Source of the DNA: Platerodrilus igneus
Lineage: Eukaryota > Arthropoda > Insecta > Coleoptera > Lycidae
Reading direction: 5' to 3'
Assembly (NCBI GenBank): GCA_036346225.1
Contig: JARFIW010001089.1
Location: forward strand, 930,001 to 994,000
Length of the DNA: 64,000 nucleotides
The first letter of the stretch is position 1, and the number at the start of each line of letters is the position of its first letter. A model generated the notes under the pieces. The model searched no databases and was not told the DNA's origin. It saw only the letters and a program-made list of their open reading frames with translations. Positions 32,644 through 44,102 of this stretch are shown here, piece after piece. The translations under genes were made by a program, and so were the position numbers.

Positions 32644-34611
32644 TAAAAGCTATGACAAGGAACCTGATAGTTAAGTTAAGCTCTACCAAATATGTAAAGT
32701 ATGAATAAAAGTATATCGAAAATTGAAAAAGCTTTTATTATAATTATTATTAAATTATTATTCCAGATACTCAATTAGCTTTAAAATAATAAGTTAATTT
32801 GCGTGTAAAATATGACTGTTGATGAGCGAGTAAATTTTTATTGTACTAAACCTTATAAGAACAGTATTTGGATATTAGGCAAAACCTTTCCTTAGTTGAA
32901 ATCGAACCAATAATTCAAAGGAAATGTTTAAAGTCGGGAACAGTAATTTTACTTTCTGCAGTTAGTGAATATTCTAAAACTATTCAACTTAACGCGAAAC
33001 CTACCTGTTATTAGCTTTTATATTAATCTTGTTTTTAATTACGTACAGGAACTCTTGTCACACTTTCTTTTTTAGTGACTAGTTGATAATAATATAAATA
33101 GATAAGCTGTGCCCTTCAAATCACGATTTTAACCAGTTAGTTATGAAACATGCGTGTACACATAATTGCATAGAGCACATTAATTTTAATGCAAACACGA
33201 TAAGTATACAATAACATGACAACAGTATGTTTGTCACCTGATTAGTTAGATTGCCTGCCCATCTGCAAAGGCTCTAACGGATAAACTGGAGAGTCAGAGG
33301 TTCAAATTCTGATCGCAGCGTTATATTTTACTGATTTCAATAATTGGAATTAATTACTTGGGGCTCTGTATATCTTAGTCATTGCTCAATCTTTGCAAAA
33401 AGCTTCTCGTACATGTGTGATCAAAATACTTATTTAATATAGTACACCATTTTTTTGTTTGTAAAACAATATTCGCCTAATCTGATAGTAGTAAGCGTTT
33501 CGATGCCTATAAATTGTGTTATCTAGACACAAGGTATTAAAATTATCAAAACCATACGAAAACGGAATTAACAAAAATTATTTTTGGAATGTGCAAGTAT
33601 GGTAGTCCAGTAAAAGTAAATTAGAAGCTGTAAAATTCCCATTTTAATGTGTTCATATCGTGCCAATTTTTTCTTGTATAATTTTCAACGACACATCTAA
33701 ACATGTCTCCAAAAATTTGAAGCATTTGCTTAACCTTGTCTGTTATTTATTTAAAGCGTTTTGCCTACACCTTTAATAATAATTTTTAAATTTTTAGCTA
33801 AATAAATTGTTTGCCTCATCCAAGGATATTTATTTAGAGAAAAAGTCACGATAACATTAATTAGCCTTTTGTTAAAATGTTAACATCATTGCATTTTTCT
33901 ACAGTTTACTACAGAAATCAAAAACTCGTAAAGCCAGTTAATTGAATTTTTCCAAAAGTAAACTAGTTTTTATTAAAATAGAATCTGGGGTCATTCTCAA
34001 GAGCAACCTCGAATTGGATACTGGCCAATGTTTTTTTGTCAGCCACTAGAGGTGTATGATTATTGATATATTTTTGGTACAAAAGTTATTTTCAATATAA
34101 ATAATAACGTTTTTAACTTACTAAAGCGTTTAAAAATAAAAAATAAATATTTTTATACCTTTTAGTTCAGTCTCTGTGAACTCTCTTTTCCCCAGACTCT
34201 GTAATGAAAAACATCCAAATTAATCGGCTTAGAACCTGCATTGTTAGGTCATATTCACTTACTTTTCGACGAGGTGTAGATTTTTCCATTATCACTCAAG
34301 TTTACGTAAACTAGTACTATCAAGTTGTATGTTAAAGACGTCTTATCCGTATTTATATTGATAAAAGTTAATCTTTAGATATTGTTACGTTGTTTCGTTC
34401 TAACAAACACTGGCAGCGCTGCTTAAGCCATAAAAATAGTATTAAAGCGTACTTATCTTTGAAAAGTTTGATCAAGCAAGTGTCTCTTTACCAACATTAA
34501 ACAACACATTGTTAACCACTAGCAATCCGTTAAAATTAAATAATTTGCCTTTGCACATATTTACACTGAGCCTAGATAACGCTAATCACTCATTTCATCG
34601 CGAAGTGTCTT
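32644..34611. other. AT-rich non-coding DNA
   Basis: No gene recognised. Near 33250-33325 a GGTTCAAATTC B-box-like block followed by GATCGCAGCG resembles a tRNA 3' half and may be a worn SINE head; not enough to call a tRNA. Confidence 0.45.
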
Positions 34612-35048
34612 ACTCACTAGGAGATAACACAATTTATTTACTGTTTATAAAAATTTCTAGCCTTCAAAAAGTTACTACAATTCCATTTCTAAAATTTTAG
34701 GCGAACTGAAGTATAATCAAAGTTCGACGGTGCTTTAATATTAAATCAAGAGCTTGGCACGCATTTAAGAATTTATAGATAGATACCTACTAACGGATAT
34801 TATTATTGCAATGTGGTATAAATAAAGCACTCACTAGGAGATAACACAATTTATTTACTGTTTATAAAAATTTCTAGCCTTCAAAAAGTTACTACAATTC
34901 CATTTCTAAAATTTTAGGCGAACTGAAGTATAATCAAAGTTCGACGGTGCTTTAATATTAAATCAAGAGCTTGGCACGCATTTAAGAATTTATAGATAGA
35001 TACCTACTAACGGATATTATTATTGCAATGTGGTATAAATAAAGCACT
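34612..35048. repeat. perfect 217-base tandem duplication
   Basis: Copy one (34612-34828) and copy two (34829-35045) look identical on reading through. Each begins ACTCACTAGGAGATAACAC and ends in AATAAAGC. Non-coding. Confidence 0.92.
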
Positions 35049-36054
35049 CTTCTATTATTGTGATTTTTAAATAAGAATAATATTGAGTTCCATAGAGCAA
35101 TTTATGCCATATAAATAAAATGCTGTTGATGTAGATGCCATTGAAAGTTGTTTCCAATTCAAAGATAGGTACCGCAAACCGGAGCCACTTTGTACTATTT
35201 TTGAAAGTTTTTTAAACAAAATAAAGTTTCTTAAACAAAATTCGTGTAAGGCCAAGGATGGTTAAGTGGTAAACAAAGTAAATATTTTTCATGGCGTTTT
35301 ATAGTTTGGGGGCGCAGAAATTTCTGGCACTCCAAATTAATATTTTTAAAACACGAAAGTGTAACAAAATACATATGGGCGAGTTTTATGGAGCGAGTTC
35401 AACTTAAGTCCAAGATGAACTAAATCTCAAAAGGGAAAATCTGTTTTATGGAATAAGTTCAGTATTGATCATTGGTACGAGGATTAGTTTATCTGAACAG
35501 TCGTTTTTTTTTGGTTCAAGGTGCGTTCAATGAAAACAACCATACTACTAATTAATTACGCCTTATTTCATATATTATTATTATGGTAGTAAATTTTTAA
35601 AGGCATGACGCAAATTGTGGACGTAAGCTAGTGGCGATTTGTGGTTCACAAAAAGTGTAGAACGAACCTACTGTAAAAAAATTATTTAAATACGCCACTA
35701 ATGCCACACAAAAAAAATCATATATATTCATAATTACATCTATAGTCGGTCATTACCATTAAAGGTTACTTAATAATAAAACACTAATTCAATTAACAAC
35801 TCAAAGTAGAACTGATTTATCAAAATTTGATTTATTTACTTGAATGTCAGTTTGATCCTACCCTCTTCATTTGTCGCAAAAATATTATGATAGAATCATA
35901 TAAGTTGGGAGTTTCTTCAACTCTCTTATTACCAACTAGAAGATCTTATGGTGTACTCAAGTGAACTTGAGGTTATGGTCTCCTTAAGATGATGAAATCC
36001 CAACTATCTTCCGACTAAGCTAGGGGTCTATTCCTCGGGTATAGCTTATGAGGG
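35049..36054. other. non-coding DNA
   Basis: AT-rich. The phrase GTTTTATGGA recurs near 35382 and 35442. No gene recognised. Confidence 0.45.
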
Positions 36055-36393
36055 ATGGTTGTGAGTTTTTCGACAAAATATTGTTTACTTGCTGATTCTA
36101 ATAATACTAAAATGGGGGTGCTAGAGGGACGCCACCAAGTCCTTAAATTTTCTAAGCACAGGTTTGCCCTAAGGGGGAATTTGGAAGTCCTTAGAGAAAA
36201 ATATCGTATTTACTGCCTAAGCAGGAGCTGTAAAGAAAATATAATTAATATAGAAAAGAAGGACACAAGAGGTGTACTCTTGTTACCTTATACTATAAAA
36301 AAAAGAATAGCTACTAATTTCAATTATTTGAACACTATTATAAACACAATTTCAAGCATTAAAATTCTTGAAAGTGCTATTAGTGCTCTTTAG
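36055..36393 (+). CDS. unrecognised 112-codon open frame
   Basis: A frame starting MVVSFSTKYCLLADSNNTKM and ending in a Ser/Ile-rich tail. It is basic in the middle (KFSKHRFALRGNLEVLREKY) and shows no signal peptide, membrane segment or domain I know. There is no supporting splice or promoter evidence. Its length is notable for such AT-rich DNA, but it may be chance or transposon debris. Confidence 0.15.
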   Translation: MVVSFSTKYCLLADSNNTKMGVLEGRHQVLKFSKHRFALRGNLEVLREKYRIYCLSRSCKENIINIEKKDTRGVLLLPYTIKKRIATNFNYLNTIINTISSIKILESAISAL

Positions 36394-38579
36394 TCAAATG
36401 AGAGCTAAAAACATTAATTTTGTGAAGGGTATTTGTGCTTTATTACCTCTTGATTTAATTACCTTATTCTTGAACTCACATGTTCAAAATAAAACAATTA
36501 CTCAAACGAATTAACTGGTTGTCCTTTAATTAAATATTGCCTTCTAAGTAATAAAATTTTATGTACAAAATATACATCTCAAACGTAGTTTAATTTCTTC
36601 AACACAATTATTGAATGAGAAAATTATGACTGTCTCTACTAAGAATTAAAAATATCAATAATGTATCAAACATTTTCACAAGGTTTTCCAAATTAATTAC
36701 CCAAAATTCCAGATCTGTTACCTTGGTTTACAAGTGTGTATTAAAATATCAAAGTCTAATAATTTTAGTTCTCATAATTACTTAAGGTATGATTGAATTT
36801 AAATGAAACATTTTCTTAGGATTAAATTAAGGTATTCATAATCATTTGTAATAATATCATGCATAACCCTTAATTTAAACTGTGAAAAATTCTAAACAGA
36901 AAAATTTTTTCATAATTACACAGTAAAACAAGAATCGTCGATTGTTTCGACAATCTGCCTCGTTGTCAAAATAGGCGAACAACTGTCGTCATATCAAAGT
37001 GATAAAAAAAGGTTACCTTGTAAAGTATTGTTCTAAGCTACATTGAAACAATTACATTGTTGGGACCAGATGTGCTGGCATGCGATCCTTTGACAAACAA
37101 CTGACGTCAACGTAGTGTCCACATTTTATTGCGTAATATACTGGAACTTTACTCGAACCATTTACACAAACTTGAAGTGCATCTCATCTTTGCAAATCGA
37201 AACAAAACCACACCATAAAAAAGGCCATTCAAAATATATCATTTTTAACATTCTTCAACTTGTTTTAAAGACTGTTAATTTAACGGTGATTTGGAAAATT
37301 AAATATGGTTTTTGAACTTGTAAACTCGTAGTCTTATTTTTACTGAATGTCCAGAATAAACATTATTACAATTACGTTACGGATAATGCACTTGATAATT
37401 ACAAAAAGCAAACTTTAAGAAAATTATTATTCAAAATTCTATAAGACCATAACTAGAAAATCCTCCAAGCACGTTCTATAAATTTAGTGAAATCAAAATT
37501 ACCAAATTTGGACAATTCATTATTAAAAATCTATAAAACGTGTGAGTGCTATCTTACAAAAAAATATCATAGAACGTTTGAGCGCTATAACAAAATTATT
37601 TAGTTTTATTTGACAATAAATTAATCTGCTTACCATTATTAAAATACAGCGTAAATCAAGTGCATCTTGCACCTGGTTAAGCGGTAACGCCTATTGCTAC
37701 ACGAAGGTTGCTGGCGAAGACCCAATTCAACTGCATCGTGCTTCTTTATCAAATGGTCGTGCCAGACTAAATGGTCTGCTCAATGCGCACAAGTAACATC
37801 AAAATCGCCTGACATTGATGATTCTATTCAAACGACCAACGTTTACTAATAGCAACTAAACCAGTATTATTGAATAGTTTTCGGTTTGTGATTGGGCTAC
37901 TCTGCCTCGATCTAAATATTTATTTACATCGCCTGATTTTATTGTTTATTTAAATAGACAATGCAGCGTACTTAATGAATAATTTTAAAGGATTTGCAGT
38001 CATCAAAAAAAAATTGTTACACTAAATAATTTTTCTTGATTGATATTTATGCCAAGATACATGGATGATCTTGTGATGCTGTGTTTCTACTGTACGATTT
38101 AATATACGTCAATGCCGAAAAACTTTGTTCTGCCGAAGCACTTGTCGCCGGAATCGCAAAAAGTTGGTTTGCCGTAGACGGGGGTTACTTTGTTAATCAC
38201 GTACAACTTTGATCAGTTGTGCCCAGATTATTGTATGGTAATAACCTTTGTAAATACCTACTGAAAATTTGGATATAATTAATCAATTTGGCAACACCCG
38301 ACAAGAGTAGTTCATTTCTGTGTAGTTATTTTATATAAATAGTATGTCAAATAGTTTTGAAACTTAACCTCAAAGTGCACACTGTCAGAACTTATTTTTC
38401 ATGTGAAAAAAATAAAGTTTTTAATTATTTTAAAAAAATTTATTGCAAGTACTGAGGTAACTTTGATCACACCTTATGGGCAACTTTGATCACTTGTTAT
38501 TAATTGCAATTTATTGGTGAGGTGAGGAGATAATTCTGCGAAAACACAAAAGAAAACTAGGGAATAAGCATTATAAGGA
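36394..38579. other. AT-rich non-coding DNA
   Basis: No gene recognised. Near 37672-37735 a TGGTTAAGCGG A-box-like block hints at a worn tRNA-derived SINE. Between 38190 and 38495 the short phrase AACTTTGATCA occurs three times, just upstream of the pogo-like remnant. Confidence 0.4.
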
Positions 38580-38589
38580 TTATAATGCG

Positions 38590-39160
38590 GACAATCTAAA
38601 CAAAGCTTTGGAGAGAGTAATTAATAATGAATGGTTAACTCGGAGGGTTGCGAAGAAGTATAACATTCCATATGGTACATTGTACAATAAATTTAATGGC
38701 AAACATATTCACACTGTTAGTTATCCAACCCTATTCACTTTTAATGAGGAAAAGGAATTCATTAGGGCTGCTGTAACATGTAGAGTGTGGGGATACCCGT
38801 TAACAAAGGTAGACTTTTAGTGGATTTCTAAGAATATTGTAGATATCATAGGGCGAATTTAGCCAAATCCCGTAATAAATAATAAGCGGGGAATTTATTG
38901 GGTCGAAAGCTTATTAACTCGCAATAAAGATAAAGTAACTCGTAGAGTAGCTGCGAACATTAAACATCCTCGCGCCAATGTGGACAAGAGAAGCATAAAA
39001 AATATTTTAATAATTTAGAACAAACACTACAGAATGTTCCACATAGTCATGAATTTAACCATGGCCAAACAAATTGTACATGATCGTCCCAATCAATCGT
39101 TTGCAACCATAACCTTTGCAAAAGAATTTTTATAGTAATTATCATTGGTCCAAGAAGACT
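38590..39160 (+). pseudogene. pogo/Tigger-like transposase, N-terminal remnant
   Basis: Frame 38608-38820 has a pipsqueak-type helix-turn-helix: ERVINNEWLTRRVAKKYNIP then YGTLYNKFNGKH, followed by TFNEEKEFIRAAVTC and GYPLTK. After a stop at 38820 the same protein appears to continue with GIYWVESLLTRNKD and RANVDKRSIKN (38890-39005), the CENP-B-type second DNA-binding domain, and then an N-LEQTLQNVP-like piece in another frame. The catalytic domain is absent. The order psq plus CENP-B is that of pogo/Tigger/jerky transposases, so this is a transposon relic rather than a host regulator. Confidence 0.7.
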
Positions 39161-39199
39161 TATAGGGTCCCAAATCGTAGATATAGTAGACAATAAATT

Positions 39200-40385
39200 T
39201 CTTTTAGTAAGTTAGCGTGGTTTAGATTTGATGCTTGAAGTGAAAACGAAAATGTCGTCTCGAGAATTCCAGGTTATACCCAACGCCTTGCTGTGGGCTG
39301 GGTAAGTTAATATAAATTCTACATTTAGATTAGTTTCCTCTATGTCGGATAATACCGCAGGACTATTGGACGTGAATTTTCGCAGATCGAAACCATAGGA
39401 TTTTAGTATCTTAGTCAGGTTTTGATGGACAAGTTTAAGCTCATCTTGAGTGGAGGCGCCAGTTATTGCACCGTCGTCAACGTACGTATCCAATTCGAGG
39501 TATTCAGTTTTACATTCAATGGATATTTCTTTGAGGCAGCGTATTGCTAAATAACTGGAACTTGCCACACCATAAGTTACGGTTTGAAGTTGAAAAATGG
39601 CTATCTCGTCAGCTGGGCTTTCGCGCCATAGTATGCGTTGAAGATCACGCTGATTAGGTGTTATTCATATTTGGTGATACATTTTGGCAACATCTGCTGT
39701 AAATACGTAATTGTGTTGATGAAGTTTCAGGATGGTGGAGAATAGATCATTCTGCACCGTGGGACCGACAGCGAGAACGCTATTTAAGGAAAGTCCTGTA
39801 GTAGTAATGGTAGAGACATCAAAAACGACTCGAATTTTTGTAGTTACGCTATCAGCCTTCTCTACCGCATGATATGATATAATAAGAGGGATAAGAAGCG
39901 TTTGGATTATCAATAAGCCCTATTTGTAACATATGACCTAACGCCTCGTATTCTGACATAAATTTTACGTATGCTTGTCTTAGAATTGCATTTTGCTGTA
40001 GTTTTCTTTCTATAGCTAGAAAGCGTTTTTGAGCAACTTTGTAAGATTCACCTAATCCTGAAATTTGTGGCTTTAATAATAAGCTAACTTGAAAACGTCC
40101 TGTAGCGTCGCGTTAAGTGGTAGCCTTAAAATGTCTTCACACTGTTCCTCTTCCGAAGAAAAAATTTGAGTTTTTCCTGAACGTTTTCCTCAATATTCTA
40201 AAATTTTTCTAATGAGTTTTGTAATTTATCAGTGGACGTTAACAAACATGAAAGTTGTGACTGATTTGTTTTAAAGTTGAACGAGGCACCGGACCGCTTA
40301 CAATCCACCCTAGTTTAGTTTGCTGTAAAACGGGTTGATTCTTTCCGGTTTTGATTTGCCCTGAGTATAAAATATAAAAAAAATA
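39200..40385 (-). pseudogene. pol: BEL/Pao pol fragment (RT)
   Basis: In minus order: TKLGWIVSGP (about 40305-40335), a linker, then 39665-39913 with TTKIRVVFDVS and NSVLAVGPTVQNDLFS and ending FTADVAKMYHQI, then 39212-39568 with ASSSYLAIRCLKEIS and the catalytic LDTYVDDGAITGA. These are distinctive BEL/Pao RT motifs; the YVDD box is intact. Frameshifts and stops break the frame, and no gag, integrase or LTR is adjacent. It is a truncated old copy. Confidence 0.82.
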
Positions 40386-40394
40386 GACGTAAGT

Positions 40395-41039
40395 TCTTCA
40401 TTTATTCATAAAAATATACTCCAGATGGCAAGTATGTTAGAGCAAATGGGATTTGTAATTAAATTCCTATGGGTTAAAACTCATTGTAACATCGCCGGAA
40501 ATGAAAAAGCCGACAGACTCGCAAAATCTGCTACAAGTCTACCAGAAATTGACCGATCATTATGTGTTCATACTGATATTTATCCACTTCTTAAATCGTT
40601 CTGCAAATCTAATTGGAGAAGGAAATACTCGGAAAACACTTTGGACAATTTTATAAGTCCATCGAATTTGTTCCTCCAAGACACCTGTGGTTCAGTTCGG
40701 CTACAAATACTAATAATACAGGGTTTTACATGTACAGGCAAAGATTTTATACTCGTTATATCCCGCTTGAGAAGCGGACATGGACTTTGCCCGGAATATC
40801 TACATAAAATTAGGAAAAAAGAAGAGCCTCTATGTGAGTGTGGCGAAATAGGGAATATAAATCACATTATATTTGAATGTAAAAATTTCACTTTCCATCG
40901 CAAGAAACTATACTTGGAAAAATCTAAAATCACTTCCTCAAATCAACCTTTTCAGCTGAACATGGTTCTTTCCTTCAATAACACTCAAGTTAATTTTGAA
41001 ATGTATTCATTTATTAGAAGATGCGGTATATTAATATAA
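40395..41039 (+). pseudogene. LINE RNase H and C-terminus (I/R1-like clade)
   Basis: The 204-codon frame at 40425-41039 starts inside RNase H: FLWVKTHCNIAGNEKADRLA is the last RNase H box, with the His and Asp of the active site. Near its end is a Cys/His cluster, CECGEIGNINHIIFEC, characteristic of the C-terminus of RNase H-bearing LINEs (I, R1, Loa groups). Everything upstream (endonuclease, RT) is missing, as expected of 5' truncation. The frame is open to the natural stop, so this copy is younger than the adjacent BEL/Pao piece. Confidence 0.75.
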
Positions 41040-41625
41040 TCATTTATTATTATTTCAGTATTGTTTAAATAGTTTTAGGTGAACGCACTTTACACGTGTT
41101 ATGCAGCAGTTGTTAATCATCCCATTCATCCGTGGCTTTCTAAATATGTGTTAGAAGAAAAAAATCGGCTTGATAAGACCTTGGCGTAGTGTATCCCTGT
41201 TTTATCCTGTGATACTAATAACAATAGTTAACTGTAGGTTAGAATTGTATATTTGTCTTATTGTACATAGCCTTATTGTGAACCTACTGGTAAAATGTCC
41301 AACTGACGTACCAATTAAAAATTATAAAAAAAATAGAACAAACTATATAATAGATATGAATATTGCGATTAACTGATAATATATAGATAAGCTTCAATGT
41401 TGTTCAGTTTGATCGACATATGGCATCTAGAAACACTAACTTGCTAGTAAAATGTGCAAAAATTTATATTTATGTTTTGAATTTAATACTCTTGGTATGA
41501 TACACTTAAGATTATATTCTTAGACACGATATTCTTATAGGTACAAGCAGTTGGTCTAATCTATGTAGGAGCTGATTATACATCTTACATTGATTTCAAG
41601 ATTTTTAAGGGCTCAATAGATATAG
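41040..41625. other. LINE 3' flank and tetraspanin intron end
   Basis: AT-rich; no poly-A tail is obvious after the LINE stop. The 3' part is probably intron preceding the tetraspanin TM2 exon. Confidence 0.4.
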
Positions 41626-41725
41626 ATTTACTGCAATTTTAATTTCAACAGGTGCAATATTGTTGCTAATAATTATACTCGGATACATTGGTGCAATATC
41701 GGCAAGTGCATGTTTGGTGAAAATG
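41626..41725 (+). CDS. tetraspanin exon, TM2
   Basis: Encodes [20 protein letters not shown] and then [13 protein letters not shown], the typical TM2 with Gly-rich end and intracellular Cys. The acceptor is probably ATATAG at 41620-41625, because an in-frame stop lies at about 41608; the alternative acceptor at 41650-41651 is also in frame with a phase-1 junction. The donor is GCAAGT. Confidence 0.75.
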
Positions 41726-44054
41726 GCAAGTACCTATATAATAATATTAAAACTAATGATGATTACTTTAGTATGGCTACATATTGCTTTTTTTGTTTCT
41801 GCTTCAAACTGCATTGGGTATTGCAATACTGATATCTGACGAATATATCGAGAAAAGTTTATTTAAAGAAACAATGCAGGATAGTTTTAAGCAATATACC
41901 AAAGATACAGATATACAAACTGTATGGGACTCCACGCAGCAAAATGTAAGTACAATTTTTGTTTTAATAACATTCTGAAGATGTAAATGTGTATGATGCA
42001 AGTACTGGACACTTTTTACTATTTTCTTTTTATGAATGTACATGTTTTTTATAGAGTGTTTACGTATACTTTAGACCATAGATTTTTTTTCGTAGTGCTG
42101 ATGCTATAAAAAGTTAAAATAACCCAAATTGTATAATTTTTTGTGAACTTTCGGATCTTATATTTAACGTATATCATATAATAAGCTAATCTTACATTGA
42201 AAATTAGTTTGTCTTGTGCAATTACTAATATTTGTAATTAGTAGTTGACTTATAACCGTGAATTTGAGCGTCGTTTCCTGACTGTATCAGACATAAGTCA
42301 ATAATTTGACGAAAAAGCCAAACGAAGTTGAAAGTTAGGTTGCTGTGTGGTTACGTATAGAATTTGGATTTGTATATCTTTCCGATTGTAAGTATCCATC
42401 CAGGTGGTGCATGCCGGCATTTTTTACAACCGCATTGCTTTTAATACTTGAAAACTTACTTCTTTTACTCAGAAATCAAATATGATATATGCACGATGGC
42501 GCTCCCGCATTTTTTCTATTTTGGCTCAAGGGTATTTAAATGAAGTTTATGAGCACAAGTGAATAGGACGGGTGGACTTCAGTCATCATCCTCCAGGTCC
42601 CCTGATTTAAATAGCCTAGGTTTTTTCCTATACGGGGCTTCTCAAATTTCTAGTGTATACAACACCAGTGAATTCCGTTGATGGGTTGATGACTTACGAA
42701 ATCGAATAATAGATGCATTTGAAAACGTAAAAATAATGGGGGATGTTCAAAAGAGTACGGGTATCAACAAGAAAAAAGTGGAAGCACATATAAGAGTTAG
42801 AAGAGTCACTTTCAACACTTGCTGTAACGTTCCTTTTCAACATCCTTGTATATCGGTAACAAAGCGTTTTCAGACGTATGTTTATATGAATATTTAGTCA
42901 TGAAATAAGACAAAGAATTACACCCTTCCATATGTACATGGTATTTAAGAACACCCTGTATATCTAAAACAATCAAAAACTGTATTATAGATTGTTGTGG
43001 TAATAAAATAATCGAACAAATTAAAGAATTTATGGTAAAATTTAAAATTATTCTAAAATTTTGATCAAACGACCGATGTATCTACAATATCCCTAATGAG
43101 AGTGATATTACGTTATATTTACAAGAATGATATCAGAGAGAATTTTAATGGATTTTTCGACTTACACGAGATGAATTATGGTTCGGAATTCAATTCAGAT
43201 TATGAGCCTAAAATTGATGGGACAAAATTATGAAATTTAGTAATAGAATTTCTGACATTCCCTTGAAATATTTATAATCATACTTCACTTCAATAGTTTC
43301 TGCATTGGTGAATTCCACCAATAGGCTAAGGGTTATTTCCTTTAAAAAATATAATTTTTAGGTTACATGCATTCTTGATCTTAGGAGGAATTATTTTTGT
43401 ATCTTAGATTGTTCATACTCAAAGTTTGTTAAATTTATTATGGCGGTGTTAGGCGTTAAGAATTATATCATCGTTATTTTGTATTCTAAAGCAGTGCAGT
43501 TTTACATTCATTTGTTTTGATTACTAATGTATAAAGCTGGCGCCTATAAACTCATCGTCTTGGAACTAAGAAAGTTCAGACGAAATTTTTTCCTGGTTCA
43601 AAAAATTAAAAATTTCCTTTCTCTGGTTCTAGTTAATGTTTTAGTAAAATAATGTTACATATAATAGATAAAGAAATATCGACACAAATAATTTCAATTT
43701 TCAGTCTTAATTCATTTGTCAAAATTCTGCCAAAAATATTTCGAATCGTGTATGAAAGGAAAACAATTTTTTATAGAGGACTTCGAAATCACCATCAAAA
43801 CTGATAACATGCAAAACTTGAGTAGGTATAGCTAACCGTTAATAACAAGGTATCGATCTGATTAATGTGATTAATCAATGAAGTTTGGATTAATTCTTTA
43901 CCAATTTGATTATTTCTAATTTTAGGAGAATTGTTTTTTTAGTTGACAGCTTCATGCTGGAATAAAGCATGCCAAGTAATAATATTCAACTCTTTCAAAT
44001 ACTAATTACTACATCCACAACAGTTTTCTCTTATAAACAATATCTTGAATATAG

Positions 44055-44102
<48 letters not shown>

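Noticed and set aside
33250..33325. tRNA gene
   Set aside because: Only a B-box-like block and a 3'-end-like block are visible; no cloverleaf could be drawn.
38608..38820. Host pipsqueak-type transcription factor
   Set aside because: Followed by a decayed CENP-B-type domain in pogo/Tigger order with stops; a transposon relic.
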